From an uncultured Pseudomonadota bacterium (GTDB taxonomy: Bacteria; Myxococcota_A; UBA796; SXON01), in the NCBI GenBank assembly GCA_903921785.1, contig CAIXRH010000053.1:50092-114091 (forward strand): a DNA stretch of 64,000 nucleotides, written 5' to 3'. Positions 26,268-34,459 of the stretch are shown here, piece by piece (the stretch's first letter is position 1; the number at the start of each line of letters is the position of its first letter). A program made the translations under genes and the position numbers. The notes beneath the pieces are model-generated. The model did not search any database. It was given only the letters and a program-made list of their open reading frames with translations, and was not told the DNA's origin.

Positions 26268-28457
26268 CTACCGCACCAGCCCCGCCTCCTTCCCGACCAC
26301 GACGTAGGTCCACGGGACCGCCTCCAACCTGGACCACGCGGCGAAGTCGCCGTCGACGGAGGCTTGTCCGGCGGCGGGGTCCGCCTTCACCGCGGTCCAG
26401 ACGGCCGTGAACGGGAACTCGGGCTCGGCCGCGCTCCCTGAGGAGCGCACGACGACCTTGCCGTCGTCCCCGAGGAGGAAACCTTCGGCCGGGAGATCGC
26501 CAGGAGCGAGCCACGTCTTCACCAGCTCGCGCACCGGAACGTCGAGCCCGGCCACGCCGACCTTCGCCCCGGCGCCATCCACCAGCGCCATGGTGCAGCC
26601 GATGAGCAGGCCCATGCCGGACTCGTCCACGTAGGGCGCGCCCCAGGCGGGCGCGGCGTGTCCGAGACCCTCGGCGTACCACGGGCGTTCTCTCGGATCG
26701 TAGCCGGGCGGGTACGTGCCGACGCCAGGGTAGCCGACGAGCACGCCGTCGGCGGTGGCGACGTACGCCCACACCACGGGCGTGCCGGTGAGGAGCACCC
26801 GCGCTCGGGCCTCCGAAACGTCCTTCGGCGGCGGGTCGCTGCTGCCGAGGAGCACACCGGCCAGCTCGTCGCGCAGCGACGCGAGGGCGGCGAGGCGCGG
26901 GTGGCCCGCGGTCACGTCGAATTCGGGGGCGGCGGCGAGGTCGGGCTGGAGGAAGCTGGTCTTGGCGCCGTACACCGGGGAAGGGGTGAGGTCGGGCGGC
27001 GCTGTCGTAGGATCCGCGTAGGCGGCGGCGAGGTACACCGGGGCGTCACGGGGGGAGCTGAGGGCGCGTAGCGCGGCGGAGGCCAGGCCGCGGAGGAGGC
27101 CTTCGTCGCGGAGGAGGGCCCGATCCAGGGCGCGGGCGCGGGTGTCGACCAGGGCCGCGAGCTCCACCCGACGGGCGGCGCGAACCTCGGCGGCGCTCCG
27201 GTCCGCCTCGCGCAGGCCCATCACCCCCGCCACGCTCAGCCCGAACCCGGCGACACCCAGCGCCGCGAGCCCCACCAGCGCGATCGCCACGCGTTCGCGA
27301 TTTCGGGCCAGCGCGCGTCCGAGCTTCTGGAATCCGCCGTCGGGCTGCGCGACCACCGCCTCGCCGCGCAAGACCCGGCGGACATCCTCGGCGAGCGCGC
27401 TCACGTCCGGGTAGCGGCGCTCGCGGTCGGGGTGGGTCGCCTTGCGGATCACCGCGACCAGCTCCCGGGGGATCGGCTCGCGGAGGCCGACGATCGGGTC
27501 GAGGTGGGCCCGCGTGGCCGCCAGGATCATCGGCGGCCCGCCCTTGATGCTGGCGCGGGCGCGACGGAGGGTGGCGATCTCGTAGAGCAGGAGCCCGAGG
27601 GTGAACTGGTCGCTCCGAGCGTCCAACTTGTCGTTCTCGCCACGGGCCTGCTCCGGCGAGAGGTACGACGGGGTGCCGACGATGTCCCCGGCCTGGGTGC
27701 CCTCGCCGGTGGTGGGCCCGCTGAGCCCTTGCGACTCCCCGCCGATGAGGCGGGCGACGCCCCAGTCCATCACGAAGACCTCGCCGAACGGCCCGACCAT
27801 CACATTGTCCGGCTTCAGATCGCGGTGGAGCACCCCCCGGGCATGTGCGTAGGCAAGCGGCTCGCAGAGCTGACAGAACAGGTCGAGGCGGGCGGGCAGC
27901 GCCATGCGCTCCGGCTGCGCTTCGCCCTTCTCGGCCCGCTCCCGGGCCTCGGTGATCCACGACTTCAGGGTGCGGCCGCGAACCAGCTTCATCGCGTACG
28001 AGGGCGGCTGCCCTTCGGGCGTCTCCACCGCGTGGACCGGCACGATGCCCGGGTGGTCGAGCTGCGCGGTGAGCTGCGCCTCGACCACGAACCGCCGGAC
28101 CATCCCCGGGTCGTGGGCGAGCCGGGGATCGAGCCGCTTGAGCGCGACGGTACGATGCAGCCGTTCATCGCGGGCGAGGAGTACTTCTCCCATCGCGCCT
28201 CGACCGACCTCCCCGAGCACCCGCAGCGCCGTCGGCCCCGCCAACTGCTCAGACGCCCCGACCAGCACCGGCGCCCGCGACGAACGAGCCGCCCGGTGCA
28301 ACGTCGCTTCTGCGAGGGCGCCTCGTGAGTGTAACCACGCGATCAGGTCTTCGGGCTCGTCGGCACGGCGCGACTCCCACGCCCGCGCGAGGCCGGCGAG
28401 CTCCGCTTCACTGAGCTCCGGCAGGGCGGCGGCGAGGCGCTCGAGGTCGAGGACCAC
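26268..28457 (-). CDS. Ser/Thr protein kinase with extracytoplasmic Cache-like sensor
   Basis: 729 residues from GTG 28457 (TACGTT 5 bases upstream). Residues ~80-360 are a Hanks-type kinase: 'GEVGRGAMGEVLLARD' P-loop, 'VALKRL' Lys, 'VLHRDLKPDNVMV' catalytic loop, 'VMDWGVARL' (DWG in place of DFG) and 'GTPSYLSPEQ'. One membrane helix follows at ~395-420 ('IALVGLAALGVAGFGLSVAGV'). The C-terminal ~300 residues resemble a double-Cache ligand-binding domain: 'ATADGVLVGYPGVGTYPPGYDPRERPWYAEGL', then 'GLLIGCTMALVDGAGAKVGVAGLDV'. It is probably a transmembrane receptor that passes a small-molecule signal to cytoplasmic Ser/Thr phosphorylation. The track's longer start (28661) is unsupported. Confidence 0.87.
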   Translation of the reverse strand: MVLDLERLAAALPELSEAELAGLARAWESRRADEPEDLIAWLHSRGALAEATLHRAARSSRAPVLVGASEQLAGPTALRVLGEVGRGAMGEVLLARDERLHRTVALKRLDPRLAHDPGMVRRFVVEAQLTAQLDHPGIVPVHAVETPEGQPPSYAMKLVRGRTLKSWITEARERAEKGEAQPERMALPARLDLFCQLCEPLAYAHARGVLHRDLKPDNVMVGPFGEVFVMDWGVARLIGGESQGLSGPTTGEGTQAGDIVGTPSYLSPEQARGENDKLDARSDQFTLGLLLYEIATLRRARASIKGGPPMILAATRAHLDPIVGLREPIPRELVAVIRKATHPDRERRYPDVSALAEDVRRVLRGEAVVAQPDGGFQKLGRALARNRERVAIALVGLAALGVAGFGLSVAGVMGLREADRSAAEVRAARRVELAALVDTRARALDRALLRDEGLLRGLASAALRALSSPRDAPVYLAAAYADPTTAPPDLTPSPVYGAKTSFLQPDLAAAPEFDVTAGHPRLAALASLRDELAGVLLGSSDPPPKDVSEARARVLLTGTPVVWAYVATADGVLVGYPGVGTYPPGYDPRERPWYAEGLGHAAPAWGAPYVDESGMGLLIGCTMALVDGAGAKVGVAGLDVPVRELVKTWLAPGDLPAEGFLLGDDGKVVVRSSGSAAEPEFPFTAVWTAVKADPAAGQASVDGDFAAWSRLEAVPWTYVVVGKEAGLVR

Positions 28458-28590
28458 GCGGCAACGTAGCCGATCGGCGAGGGGAGGGGTGGGTTCACCT
28501 CCCGGCCCTTCTCCACCGCTCGCGAGCCAGGACGAACGTCGGCCCGCGCCGTCGGGGCGCCCGCCAGGGGTGGCGCGCCGCCGTCCGCTG

Positions 28591-29451
28591 CTACCCCGTC
28601 GTCGCCACCAGGAGCTCCTCCGCGTTGCGCGGCGGGGCGAGCCCGTCGGTGCGCCCTGCAAAATACCGCGCGGTGAGCGCCTCCGCGGACACGTGCTCCG
28701 CCGAGGCGAACCCCGCCGCGCGCGCCAGCGCCACGATCTCCGGCGGCCAGAAAAAGCTCAGGAACGGCGTGCCGTTCGCGCGGGCGCCGGCGGCGGCGCG
28801 CTCGATGCCCGGCCGCAGCTGGGGGTCGGCCGCCTCGATCGGCAGCATGAACGACATTGCGAGCGTGGAGCCGGCGGCGAGCCCCGCGATCTCCCGGACG
28901 AGCGCCTCCACCGCGCGCTGCGTGAGGTACATGCTGACCCCCGCCGCGGCGACCACCGCGGGCTGCGACGGGTCGAACCCCGCGGCGACGAGCCGTTCGA
29001 CCCACCGCTCGCCGGCTTCGAAGTCCACCGGGACGAGCCGGAGGTGCTCGGGCACGCCGAGCCCCAGCGCCTCGAGCCGCTGCCGCTTCCACGCCTGCGG
29101 CCCCGGACGGTCGATCTCGAAGACCCGAACGGACGCCGCGACGTCGCCGCGGCGCTGCACGAAGGTGTCGAGGCCGGCGCCGAGGACGACGTACTGGCCC
29201 ACCCCGCGCGCCACCTGCCCCGCCACGAGGTCCTCGACGTACCGCGCCCGCGCGACGATGGACGCCCGGAACGGCCGGGTGAACGGGCTCATGTCGGGGC
29301 GCTCGCGCCAGCCGGGATCGGGCGCGGCGAGCGCGAGGCCCACCTCGTCTTCGAAGACCCAGGGCGGCGCGTCGGCCAGCCGGTGGAGTGCGCGCCAGAG
29401 CGCGACGCGCACGGCGGTGTTGTCCGGCGCGGGTTCGTTCGGATGGGTCAT
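28591..29451 (-). CDS. SAM-dependent methyltransferase (LCMT/TcmP-like family)
   Basis: 286 residues. The SAM site is 'YVVLGAGLDTF', with 'FEIDRPGPQAWKRQRL' and 'VAAAGVSMYLTQRAVEALVREIA' as in the leucine carboxyl methyltransferase / TcmP-like bacterial O-methyltransferases. The substrate is not predictable. The start overlaps the stop of the upstream M15-type lipoprotein (ATGA). The gap 28458-28590 on its 3' side holds nothing recognisable. Confidence 0.88.
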   Translation of the reverse strand: MTHPNEPAPDNTAVRVALWRALHRLADAPPWVFEDEVGLALAAPDPGWRERPDMSPFTRPFRASIVARARYVEDLVAGQVARGVGQYVVLGAGLDTFVQRRGDVAASVRVFEIDRPGPQAWKRQRLEALGLGVPEHLRLVPVDFEAGERWVERLVAAGFDPSQPAVVAAAGVSMYLTQRAVEALVREIAGLAAGSTLAMSFMLPIEAADPQLRPGIERAAAGARANGTPFLSFFWPPEIVALARAAGFASAEHVSAEALTARYFAGRTDGLAPPRNAEELLVATTG

Positions 29452-30428
29452 CGTGAACCTTCGATGTTGGAGTTCGGTGTCCTCGGCGGCAGCACCGCCT
29501 CCACCTCGACGCGCCCGCCGACCACCACGCGCACCCGCGCCGCGCCTTCGGGGGGGACGAAGCTCCGACCGGTCGCCGTGGTGAGGGCCGCGCCGTCCGC
29601 GGCGAACGCCGTCCATCGCCGCAGCGGCTCGCCTTCGTCGAAGCCCTCGGCCGGAGCGCGGAGCACCGCGCCGTCCACCGCGATCTCGGCATGCTCCGCT
29701 GGAGCGGCCGGGCGCCCCGCGAACGCGGGGAAGAACGCCGGGTCGGGCGTGCCGTCGCGCCAGTCGCAGTGGGTGTGGCCGTCTTCGTAGAGCCCCACGT
29801 AGTCGGCGCCTTCGCCGTAGCAGAGGTCGCCGAGCGCCTCCACCGAGTAGCCGCCGGCCTCGAGGTCGGCGCCGTCGCCGTACTGGTGGCGAGAGTAGGT
29901 GACCCCGCCGACCGACGCGTTGTAGGCCGGGTTCCGGTAGCCACTGGTCACGGTGAGCGGGCCGCCGATGGTGTCGCGGAGGCCCTGGAGGTGGGCGACA
30001 AGCCGCGGCTGCACTACCGCCCAGCGGCCCTTGTAGGCCGCCGCGAGCTCCTCGAGCACGAAGTTCGGCGCCACGGCCAGGGCGGGGTCGATCGTGTCGA
30101 GGTCGAGGTACCGGACCGGCGCGGCGTACGTGGCCGAGCCGCCGTACGGCGCGGGGTAGACGTAGTCGGCGCCGAACGTGCCATCGTCGGGCACGACGGG
30201 TACGCAGGTCGTGCCGCCGCGATCGAGGCCGAGGTAGCAGACCTCGGTGGGCGCGGCGGTGTCCACGGGACCGGTGTCCAACGCGGAGTCGCTGCCCGTG
30301 TCGGCCGTGTCGAGGTCGGCCGTGTCCCGGATGAGCGCGGAGTCGCCGTCGTCGGTGAGCGGGTTTCCCGGTCGGGCGCGCACCGGGTCGACGTCGCCCG
30401 CGCAGGCGAGGAGGAGCATGGGCCACAT
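29448..30428 (-). CDS. Peptidase M15-like lipoprotein
   Basis: 326 residues. 'MWPMLLLAC' is a lipoprotein signal (TAGCGC 6 bases upstream of the ATG), followed by a DTAD-rich spacer. Residues ~125-220 carry the M15/VanY-type zinc fold: 'LTVTSGYRNPAYNASVGG', 'SRHQYGDGADLEA' and 'HTHCDWR' supply the expected His, Asp and His ligands. It probably cleaves or binds peptidoglycan peptides as a D,D- or L,D-carboxypeptidase-like enzyme. A C-terminal beta domain (~235-326) is unassigned. Coupled by ATGA to the methyltransferase. Confidence 0.82.
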   Translation of the reverse strand: MWPMLLLACAGDVDPVRARPGNPLTDDGDSALIRDTADLDTADTGSDSALDTGPVDTAAPTEVCYLGLDRGGTTCVPVVPDDGTFGADYVYPAPYGGSATYAAPVRYLDLDTIDPALAVAPNFVLEELAAAYKGRWAVVQPRLVAHLQGLRDTIGGPLTVTSGYRNPAYNASVGGVTYSRHQYGDGADLEAGGYSVEALGDLCYGEGADYVGLYEDGHTHCDWRDGTPDPAFFPAFAGRPAAPAEHAEIAVDGAVLRAPAEGFDEGEPLRRWTAFAADGAALTTATGRSFVPPEGAARVRVVVGGRVEVEAVLPPRTPNSNIEGSR

Positions 30429-30437
30429 CGGCGCGCG

Positions 30438-31043
30438 CTATCCCGGGCTGGTTGTTTCCACGAACCCCGGCGGCGGGGTGAGGTGCCACGCGCCGAGCTG
30501 CGCCATGCCCAGCTCGCGGAGCGCACGTTCGTCGCGGGACTGCACCGCCTGGATCGCCAGGGAGCGGGCGCGAGGCAGGAGCACGTCGCTGGTCAGCGCC
30601 TCGCCGCCGTGGAGGCGAGCCCAGGTGTCGTCCGCGAGCTCCGCAGCGGGGACGGCCTCGACGGCGAGCAGCGCGCGCAGCACCTCGTCGAGGGTCGGGG
30701 CGAGGAATTGTCCCTCCAGCACCAGCACCTTCGCGGGGGCGAGCTGCACCGCCAGCGCGCGGGAGATGGAAGCAGGGGTGCGCGCGCTCGCCGGCATCAC
30801 CCGCAGTCCCCACCCAGCGACGAGCCCGACCGTGCTGGGGGGGGCGTTGGTGACGAACGCCTTGACCGCGGCCGGCGAGAGCCCGGGTCCACCCGGCTGA
30901 TCGCGTCGGAAGACCGCGATACGGCCGAGGTCGCCGGGCTCGTCGAGCAGGCCGCGGCGGGCCGCGCGGCCGCCTCCCCCCGCCCAGGCGGGCAGGGGAA
31001 GCGCGGCGGCGGCCAGCAGCAGGGCTCGTCGACTCACGAACAT
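30438..31043 (-). CDS. Exported protein with Tat-like signal, unknown function
   Basis: 201 residues. 'VSRRALLLAAAALPLPAWA' is a twin-arginine-like signal ending in AWA. The mature part is alpha/beta with no motif I know; 'AVFRRDQPGGPGLSPAAVKAF' and 'AAELADDTWARLHGGEAL' may be helix-rich. TACCTT lies 7 bases before the ATG. Its 3' end is 10 bases from the M15-like gene, same strand, so these three genes may form a unit. Confidence 0.65.
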   Translation of the reverse strand: MFVSRRALLLAAAALPLPAWAGGGGRAARRGLLDEPGDLGRIAVFRRDQPGGPGLSPAAVKAFVTNAPPSTVGLVAGWGLRVMPASARTPASISRALAVQLAPAKVLVLEGQFLAPTLDEVLRALLAVEAVPAAELADDTWARLHGGEALTSDVLLPRARSLAIQAVQSRDERALRELGMAQLGAWHLTPPPGFVETTSPG

Positions 31044-31097
31044 GGCAGCCAAGGTAGCACCCTCCGCCGGGGCCGGTGTCCAGAGCGTGGAGCTGCC

Positions 31098-31646
31098 ATG
31101 CTGACCCTCCTCCTCGCCGCCCCTGCTTTTGCCCACGACTCCGAAGAAACGAAGCCCAACCGGCCTGAGTTCCACGTGGAGGCCAGCTCGCAGCTCCTCC
31201 CGGACACCGTCGCCCTCGACCTGCGCGCCGCCGCCGAAGGCAAACACGACGGGTACGTCAACGTCGCCATGCGCGTCGACCCCACGGGGGCGTGGATCGG
31301 TCACACCGGCGTCGGCTTCGACCTGTTCGGCGGCGGCTCCGCGGTGGACCTCAAGCTCGGCCTGTTCCTCGGCGCCGTCGGTGACCTCTCCGAGCAGGCG
31401 ATGTTCGGGCGCCCCGCGGTGGGCGGGGAGGTCACCTTCGGCCTGAAGTTCGGCCGTGTCTACGGCCACTACCGCCACCTCGACGGCTTCGCCGGCCCGC
31501 TGGAAGATCGCCTCACCGAAGACGAACTCCGGCTCGGCTTCTGCCTCACCGACCACGTGCGCGTCCACGGCCAGCTCGTGGCGCTCAACCCCGGCGACGC
31601 GATCTGGCGCGGCGGGGCGGGCGTCGGCGCCGAATTCGTCTTCTGA
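31098..31646 (+). CDS. Small secreted beta-barrel-like protein
   Basis: 182 residues starting 'MLTLLLAAPAFAHDSEE' with a short cleavable signal. The rest alternates aromatic/charged strands with Gly turns ('VALDLRAAAEGKHDGYVNVAMRV', 'VTFGLKFGRVYGHYRHLDG'), ending in Phe ('GAEFVF'), as expected for an outer-membrane barrel recognised by BamA. The track's long ORF (29691) includes out-of-frame sequence. Function unknown. Confidence 0.7.
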   Translation: MLTLLLAAPAFAHDSEETKPNRPEFHVEASSQLLPDTVALDLRAAAEGKHDGYVNVAMRVDPTGAWIGHTGVGFDLFGGGSAVDLKLGLFLGAVGDLSEQAMFGRPAVGGEVTFGLKFGRVYGHYRHLDGFAGPLEDRLTEDELRLGFCLTDHVRVHGQLVALNPGDAIWRGGAGVGAEFVF

Positions 31647-31705
31647 TCGACCCGCGGCGGCGCGGCCCTGGGGAGCTGGGCGCGCCGCCGCTGGGTCCTT
31701 CGGGC

Positions 31706-31788
31706 GGCCATTCTCGCCCCGGCGGCTCCTCGATCGCGGGCGGTCCGGTGGGGCAGGGCGGTGTGGCGCCGCCAGCCCTTCGGCACCG
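31706..31788 (+). repeat. Dispersed intergenic repeat, copy F
   Basis: Full-length copy in the gap between two plus-strand genes: GGCCATTCTCGCCCCGGCGGCTCCTCGAT then GGGGCAGGGCGGTG and CCAGCCC. It lies ~60 bases after the barrel gene stop. Confidence 0.65.
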
Positions 31789-31826
31789 CCCACGACGGCG
31801 CTTCGAGACCGGGCTACTCTCTGGGG

Positions 31827-32387
31827 ATGAAGCTCCCTCTCCGGCTCCGGGCGCTCGCTGTTTTTGCCCCAGTCCTCTTCGCTTGCGGCGGCACCTCGAT
31901 GGCCCCGGCCGGCCCGGGCACCGGCGGAATCCTCGGCGGCGGAGCCGCCCCCCCAACGCCCGCGCTCCCCAGGATCGAAGCGCCGCACGCCGCCGACGGC
32001 GAGTTCCAGCTCGTGGAGCTGTCTCCGGCCAAGGACGCGCTTTTCTCCACGCTCGCGGAGCACGCCGCGAAGGCCGCGGCCGCTGGGCTCCGCCCGTACG
32101 TGGAATTCTGGGCGACGCGGTGTGGCCCGTGCATGGCCATCCGCTCGAGCATGGGCGACGCGCGGATGAAGAAAGCGTTTGCTGGCACCTACATCATCCA
32201 GCTCAACGCGGAGGACTGGATGGACAAGCTCGACGGCACCGGCCTCTCCGCCTCCGCGATCCCCGTCTACTTCGAGCTCGACGCCGCCGGTCACCCTACC
32301 GGCCGCTCCATCGATGGCGGCGCCTGGGGCGACAACGTCCCCGAGAACATGGCGCCGCCGTTGAACGCGTTCTTCCATGGGTCTTGA
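31827..32387 (+). CDS. Thioredoxin-like lipoprotein (CGPC)
   Basis: 186 residues. 'LRALAVFAPVLFAC' is a lipoprotein signal and a Gly/Pro/Ala spacer follows. The thioredoxin fold (~85-175) has 'YVEFWATRCGPCMAIRSSM' as the redox site, a downstream 'IIQLNAEDW' strand and the cis-Pro region 'SASAIPVYFEL'. It is most like the DsbD C-terminal/TlpA-type reductant domains, so envelope disulfide reduction or cytochrome maturation is plausible. The leaderless-type TACTCT ends 6 bases before the ATG. Confidence 0.82.
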   Translation: MKLPLRLRALAVFAPVLFACGGTSMAPAGPGTGGILGGGAAPPTPALPRIEAPHAADGEFQLVELSPAKDALFSTLAEHAAKAAAAGLRPYVEFWATRCGPCMAIRSSMGDARMKKAFAGTYIIQLNAEDWMDKLDGTGLSASAIPVYFELDAAGHPTGRSIDGGAWGDNVPENMAPPLNAFFHGS

Positions 32388-32417
32388 GGGGAGGGGAGCG
32401 CGGTGGGTGGGAGCCCG

Positions 32418-33242
32418 ATGATCGTGCTTGGGCTGGTCCTCCTGGCGGCGATGGCGGCAGCCGACGAGCCCGAACCCTTGTGGTTCGCCGGGCACCGCTC
32501 CGACGGGTACTGGGGAGTGGATTGGGCGATCTACCAGGATCACACCTGGGCGAAGGTGGCGAGCGTGCATGCCGCGGACCTCCCGCGGCGCGGACCGGGT
32601 CCCGTCCCCGAGTGGAGCTCGCCGCGTGAGCGCGCGCAGGCGGCCGCCCGCCGAAGCGGGCTCGTCGTCGGGGCCTTCACCGACGAGCGGTGGGCGGACC
32701 TGCTCCGCGATGTGCAGGTCGGGGAGGCCCAGATCGCCGAGCGCGGGCGTTTCGGGCATTCGTACACCGCCAATCCGCTGCTTTTGGTGTTCATCCTGAC
32801 GCTGGGCGGGCGCGAGAGCCGCCTTTGGGTGGTCGACCCCATCGTTCCCACAGACAACGCCGAGCCTTGGCGGCACCGGGTCGGTCTCCCGGAGGCCCTC
32901 ACGAGGCTGACTTCGTCGCCCGGCGGTGAGGGGTGGGGCACGCCGCGTCGGGTCGTGCCCGTGACCTGCCACGTAAGCCTCTTCTCGGCTTCAGGCGGGC
33001 TGCTCACGCCGCTCATCGCCTGGCCAGACGACCTGGGTCTGCCTCGTCCCGCTGCCGGACAGGAGGGCGTGGGTGTCGAGCTTGCTGGCGAGTCCTGCGC
33101 GGCGCTGCGTGAGCGGGCCGCAGGTGGCCTGCTCCATCTCGGTACGCGACGATGGGACGTCGTGGTCCAAGATCGCCTGCCGCGGGAGGCCGAGATGCAG
33201 CTGCGCCTCCAGTCTCCGCCGGTCACGCCGCCGGAACGTTGA
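32418..33242 (+). CDS. Secreted protein, unknown function
   Basis: 274 residues; start ATG 32418 gives signal 'MIVLGLVLLAAMAAADE'. The track's GTG at 32403 is an alternative. The mature protein is mixed alpha/beta with an apolar segment 'NPLLLVFILTLGG' and two Cys; no family recognised. It is 30 bases downstream of the thioredoxin-like gene and probably co-transcribed. Confidence 0.65.
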   Translation: MIVLGLVLLAAMAAADEPEPLWFAGHRSDGYWGVDWAIYQDHTWAKVASVHAADLPRRGPGPVPEWSSPRERAQAAARRSGLVVGAFTDERWADLLRDVQVGEAQIAERGRFGHSYTANPLLLVFILTLGGRESRLWVVDPIVPTDNAEPWRHRVGLPEALTRLTSSPGGEGWGTPRRVVPVTCHVSLFSASGGLLTPLIAWPDDLGLPRPAAGQEGVGVELAGESCAALRERAAGGLLHLGTRRWDVVVQDRLPREAEMQLRLQSPPVTPPER

Positions 33243-33320
33243 CGCGCGAGCCGAGCCCGCGACGCTGGCGTGGGGGCGCTCGCGTCCGGCGCATCGCCCC
33301 TGGACGCCGCCCACTTTTGT

Positions 33321-33338
33321 GTATATCGGACGGAATAC
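33321..33338. promoter_or_regulatory. AT-rich imperfect palindrome before the Rieske gene
   Basis: GTATATCGGACGGAATAC is an 18-bp interrupted inverted repeat (GTAT...ATAC, CG...CG) in an otherwise GC-rich gap, 14 bases before the Rieske oxygenase ATG. It overlaps the best -10 candidate (AATACT/TACTAA). Likely promoter plus operator; the regulator is not in the window. Confidence 0.4.
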
Positions 33339-33352
33339 TAAAAAGGTGGACG

Positions 33353-34303
33353 ATGTTCGACGCGCTCCCGAACTTCTGGACGCCGGTGATGGCGGCCGCC
33401 GATCTGGCGGACAAGCCGGTCGGGATGGTCCTCGCCGGCGAGAAGATCGTGCTCTTCCGTGGAAAGGACGGCCCCGCCGCGCTCCTGGACCGTTGCCCGC
33501 ACCGGGGCGTTGCGCTCAGCCTCGGCCGCATCGCCGAAGGGCAGCTCGAATGCCCGTTCCACGGCTGGAAGTTCGACGGGAAGGGCCACTGTTCGCACAT
33601 CCCGTTCAACCCCGGGCTGGAGCGGGCGGGCGTCGGCGCGCTGCCCGCGCGTGAGCTCGGCGGGCTCATCTGGGTCTACACCGGGTTCGAGGCGACGGAG
33701 GAGCCCGTCGTGCCGCCGGCGCTGCTCGACAAGCGCTTCCACCTCGACGTGCTCACCGAAGAGTGGTCCGCGCACTGGACCCGGGCGATGGAAAACATGC
33801 TCGATACGCCGCATTTGCCCTGGGTGCACCGCGGCACCATCGGGTCGAGCCTGTGGAAACGGATGCGCCCCGACAGCAAGATGAACCAGGAGGTCACCGA
33901 GACCGACTGGGGCTTCGAGGATCGGTTCCAGATCGACGACGGGGAGGGCAACCAGATCAACTGGCGGCGCCCCAACGGGATGGAGTTGTTCATCCTCGAG
34001 AAGCCCTGGGGCCGCATGCGCACCCACGCGTGGTGTGTGCCCACGACGACCGACCACACCCGGATGATCGTCGCCACCGCGACCGGCTTCGGTTGGCTCA
34101 ACGTGTTCGCAGGCTTGGGCCGGGGTTTCAACCGCCGGGTCCTCGGAGAGGACCGCGCCGTGCTGGAGTCCTCCTTCCCCGTCCGCGTGCCGGCGCCAGA
34201 CGACGAGCAGAACGTCCCCACCGACAAGGTCACTCTGCGGTTCCGCATGTGGTACCTGAAGAACCTCGCGGAGAGGGAGCCGCCGGCGGCGACGCCCGGC
34301 TGA
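33353..34303 (+). CDS. Rieske non-heme iron oxygenase, alpha subunit-like
   Basis: 316 residues. The N-terminal Rieske domain has 'CPHRGVAL' and 'CPFHGWKFD' (2Fe-2S Cys/His ligands). The catalytic domain has 'ENMLDTPHLPWVHRGT', supplying the Asp and two His region for mononuclear iron. Overall layout resembles monooxygenases/demethylases of the pheophorbide a oxygenase/VanA type more than naphthalene dioxygenases. The substrate is unknown, and no ferredoxin or reductase partner is adjacent. The start has AAGG upstream; the track's start at 33152 is not supported. Confidence 0.9.
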   Translation: MFDALPNFWTPVMAAADLADKPVGMVLAGEKIVLFRGKDGPAALLDRCPHRGVALSLGRIAEGQLECPFHGWKFDGKGHCSHIPFNPGLERAGVGALPARELGGLIWVYTGFEATEEPVVPPALLDKRFHLDVLTEEWSAHWTRAMENMLDTPHLPWVHRGTIGSSLWKRMRPDSKMNQEVTETDWGFEDRFQIDDGEGNQINWRRPNGMELFILEKPWGRMRTHAWCVPTTTDHTRMIVATATGFGWLNVFAGLGRGFNRRVLGEDRAVLESSFPVRVPAPDDEQNVPTDKVTLRFRMWYLKNLAEREPPAATPG

Positions 34304-34360
34304 GCATCGTCGCGCGGGAAGCAGGGCCGACCACCGAAAGGCCTTCCCCCGACGGTCCTG

Positions 34361-34445
34361 TCGAGGGGCTGGAGGCGCCCCACCGCCCTTCCCCCCGGAG
34401 CCGCCGGTGGTCGAGGAACCACGGTCGGCGAACCTGGCGGGGCGG
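34361..34445 (-). repeat. Dispersed intergenic repeat, copy G (inverted)
   Basis: Minus-strand copy in the 156-base gap between the convergent Rieske and fhs genes. On the minus strand the first hairpin is GTGGT-tcctcg-ACCAC, fully compensated relative to copies A and B, and the second half GGGCGGTGGGGCGCC...CCAGCCC is well conserved. Confidence 0.65.
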
Positions 34446-34459
34446 GCGGTGGCGGCCGC

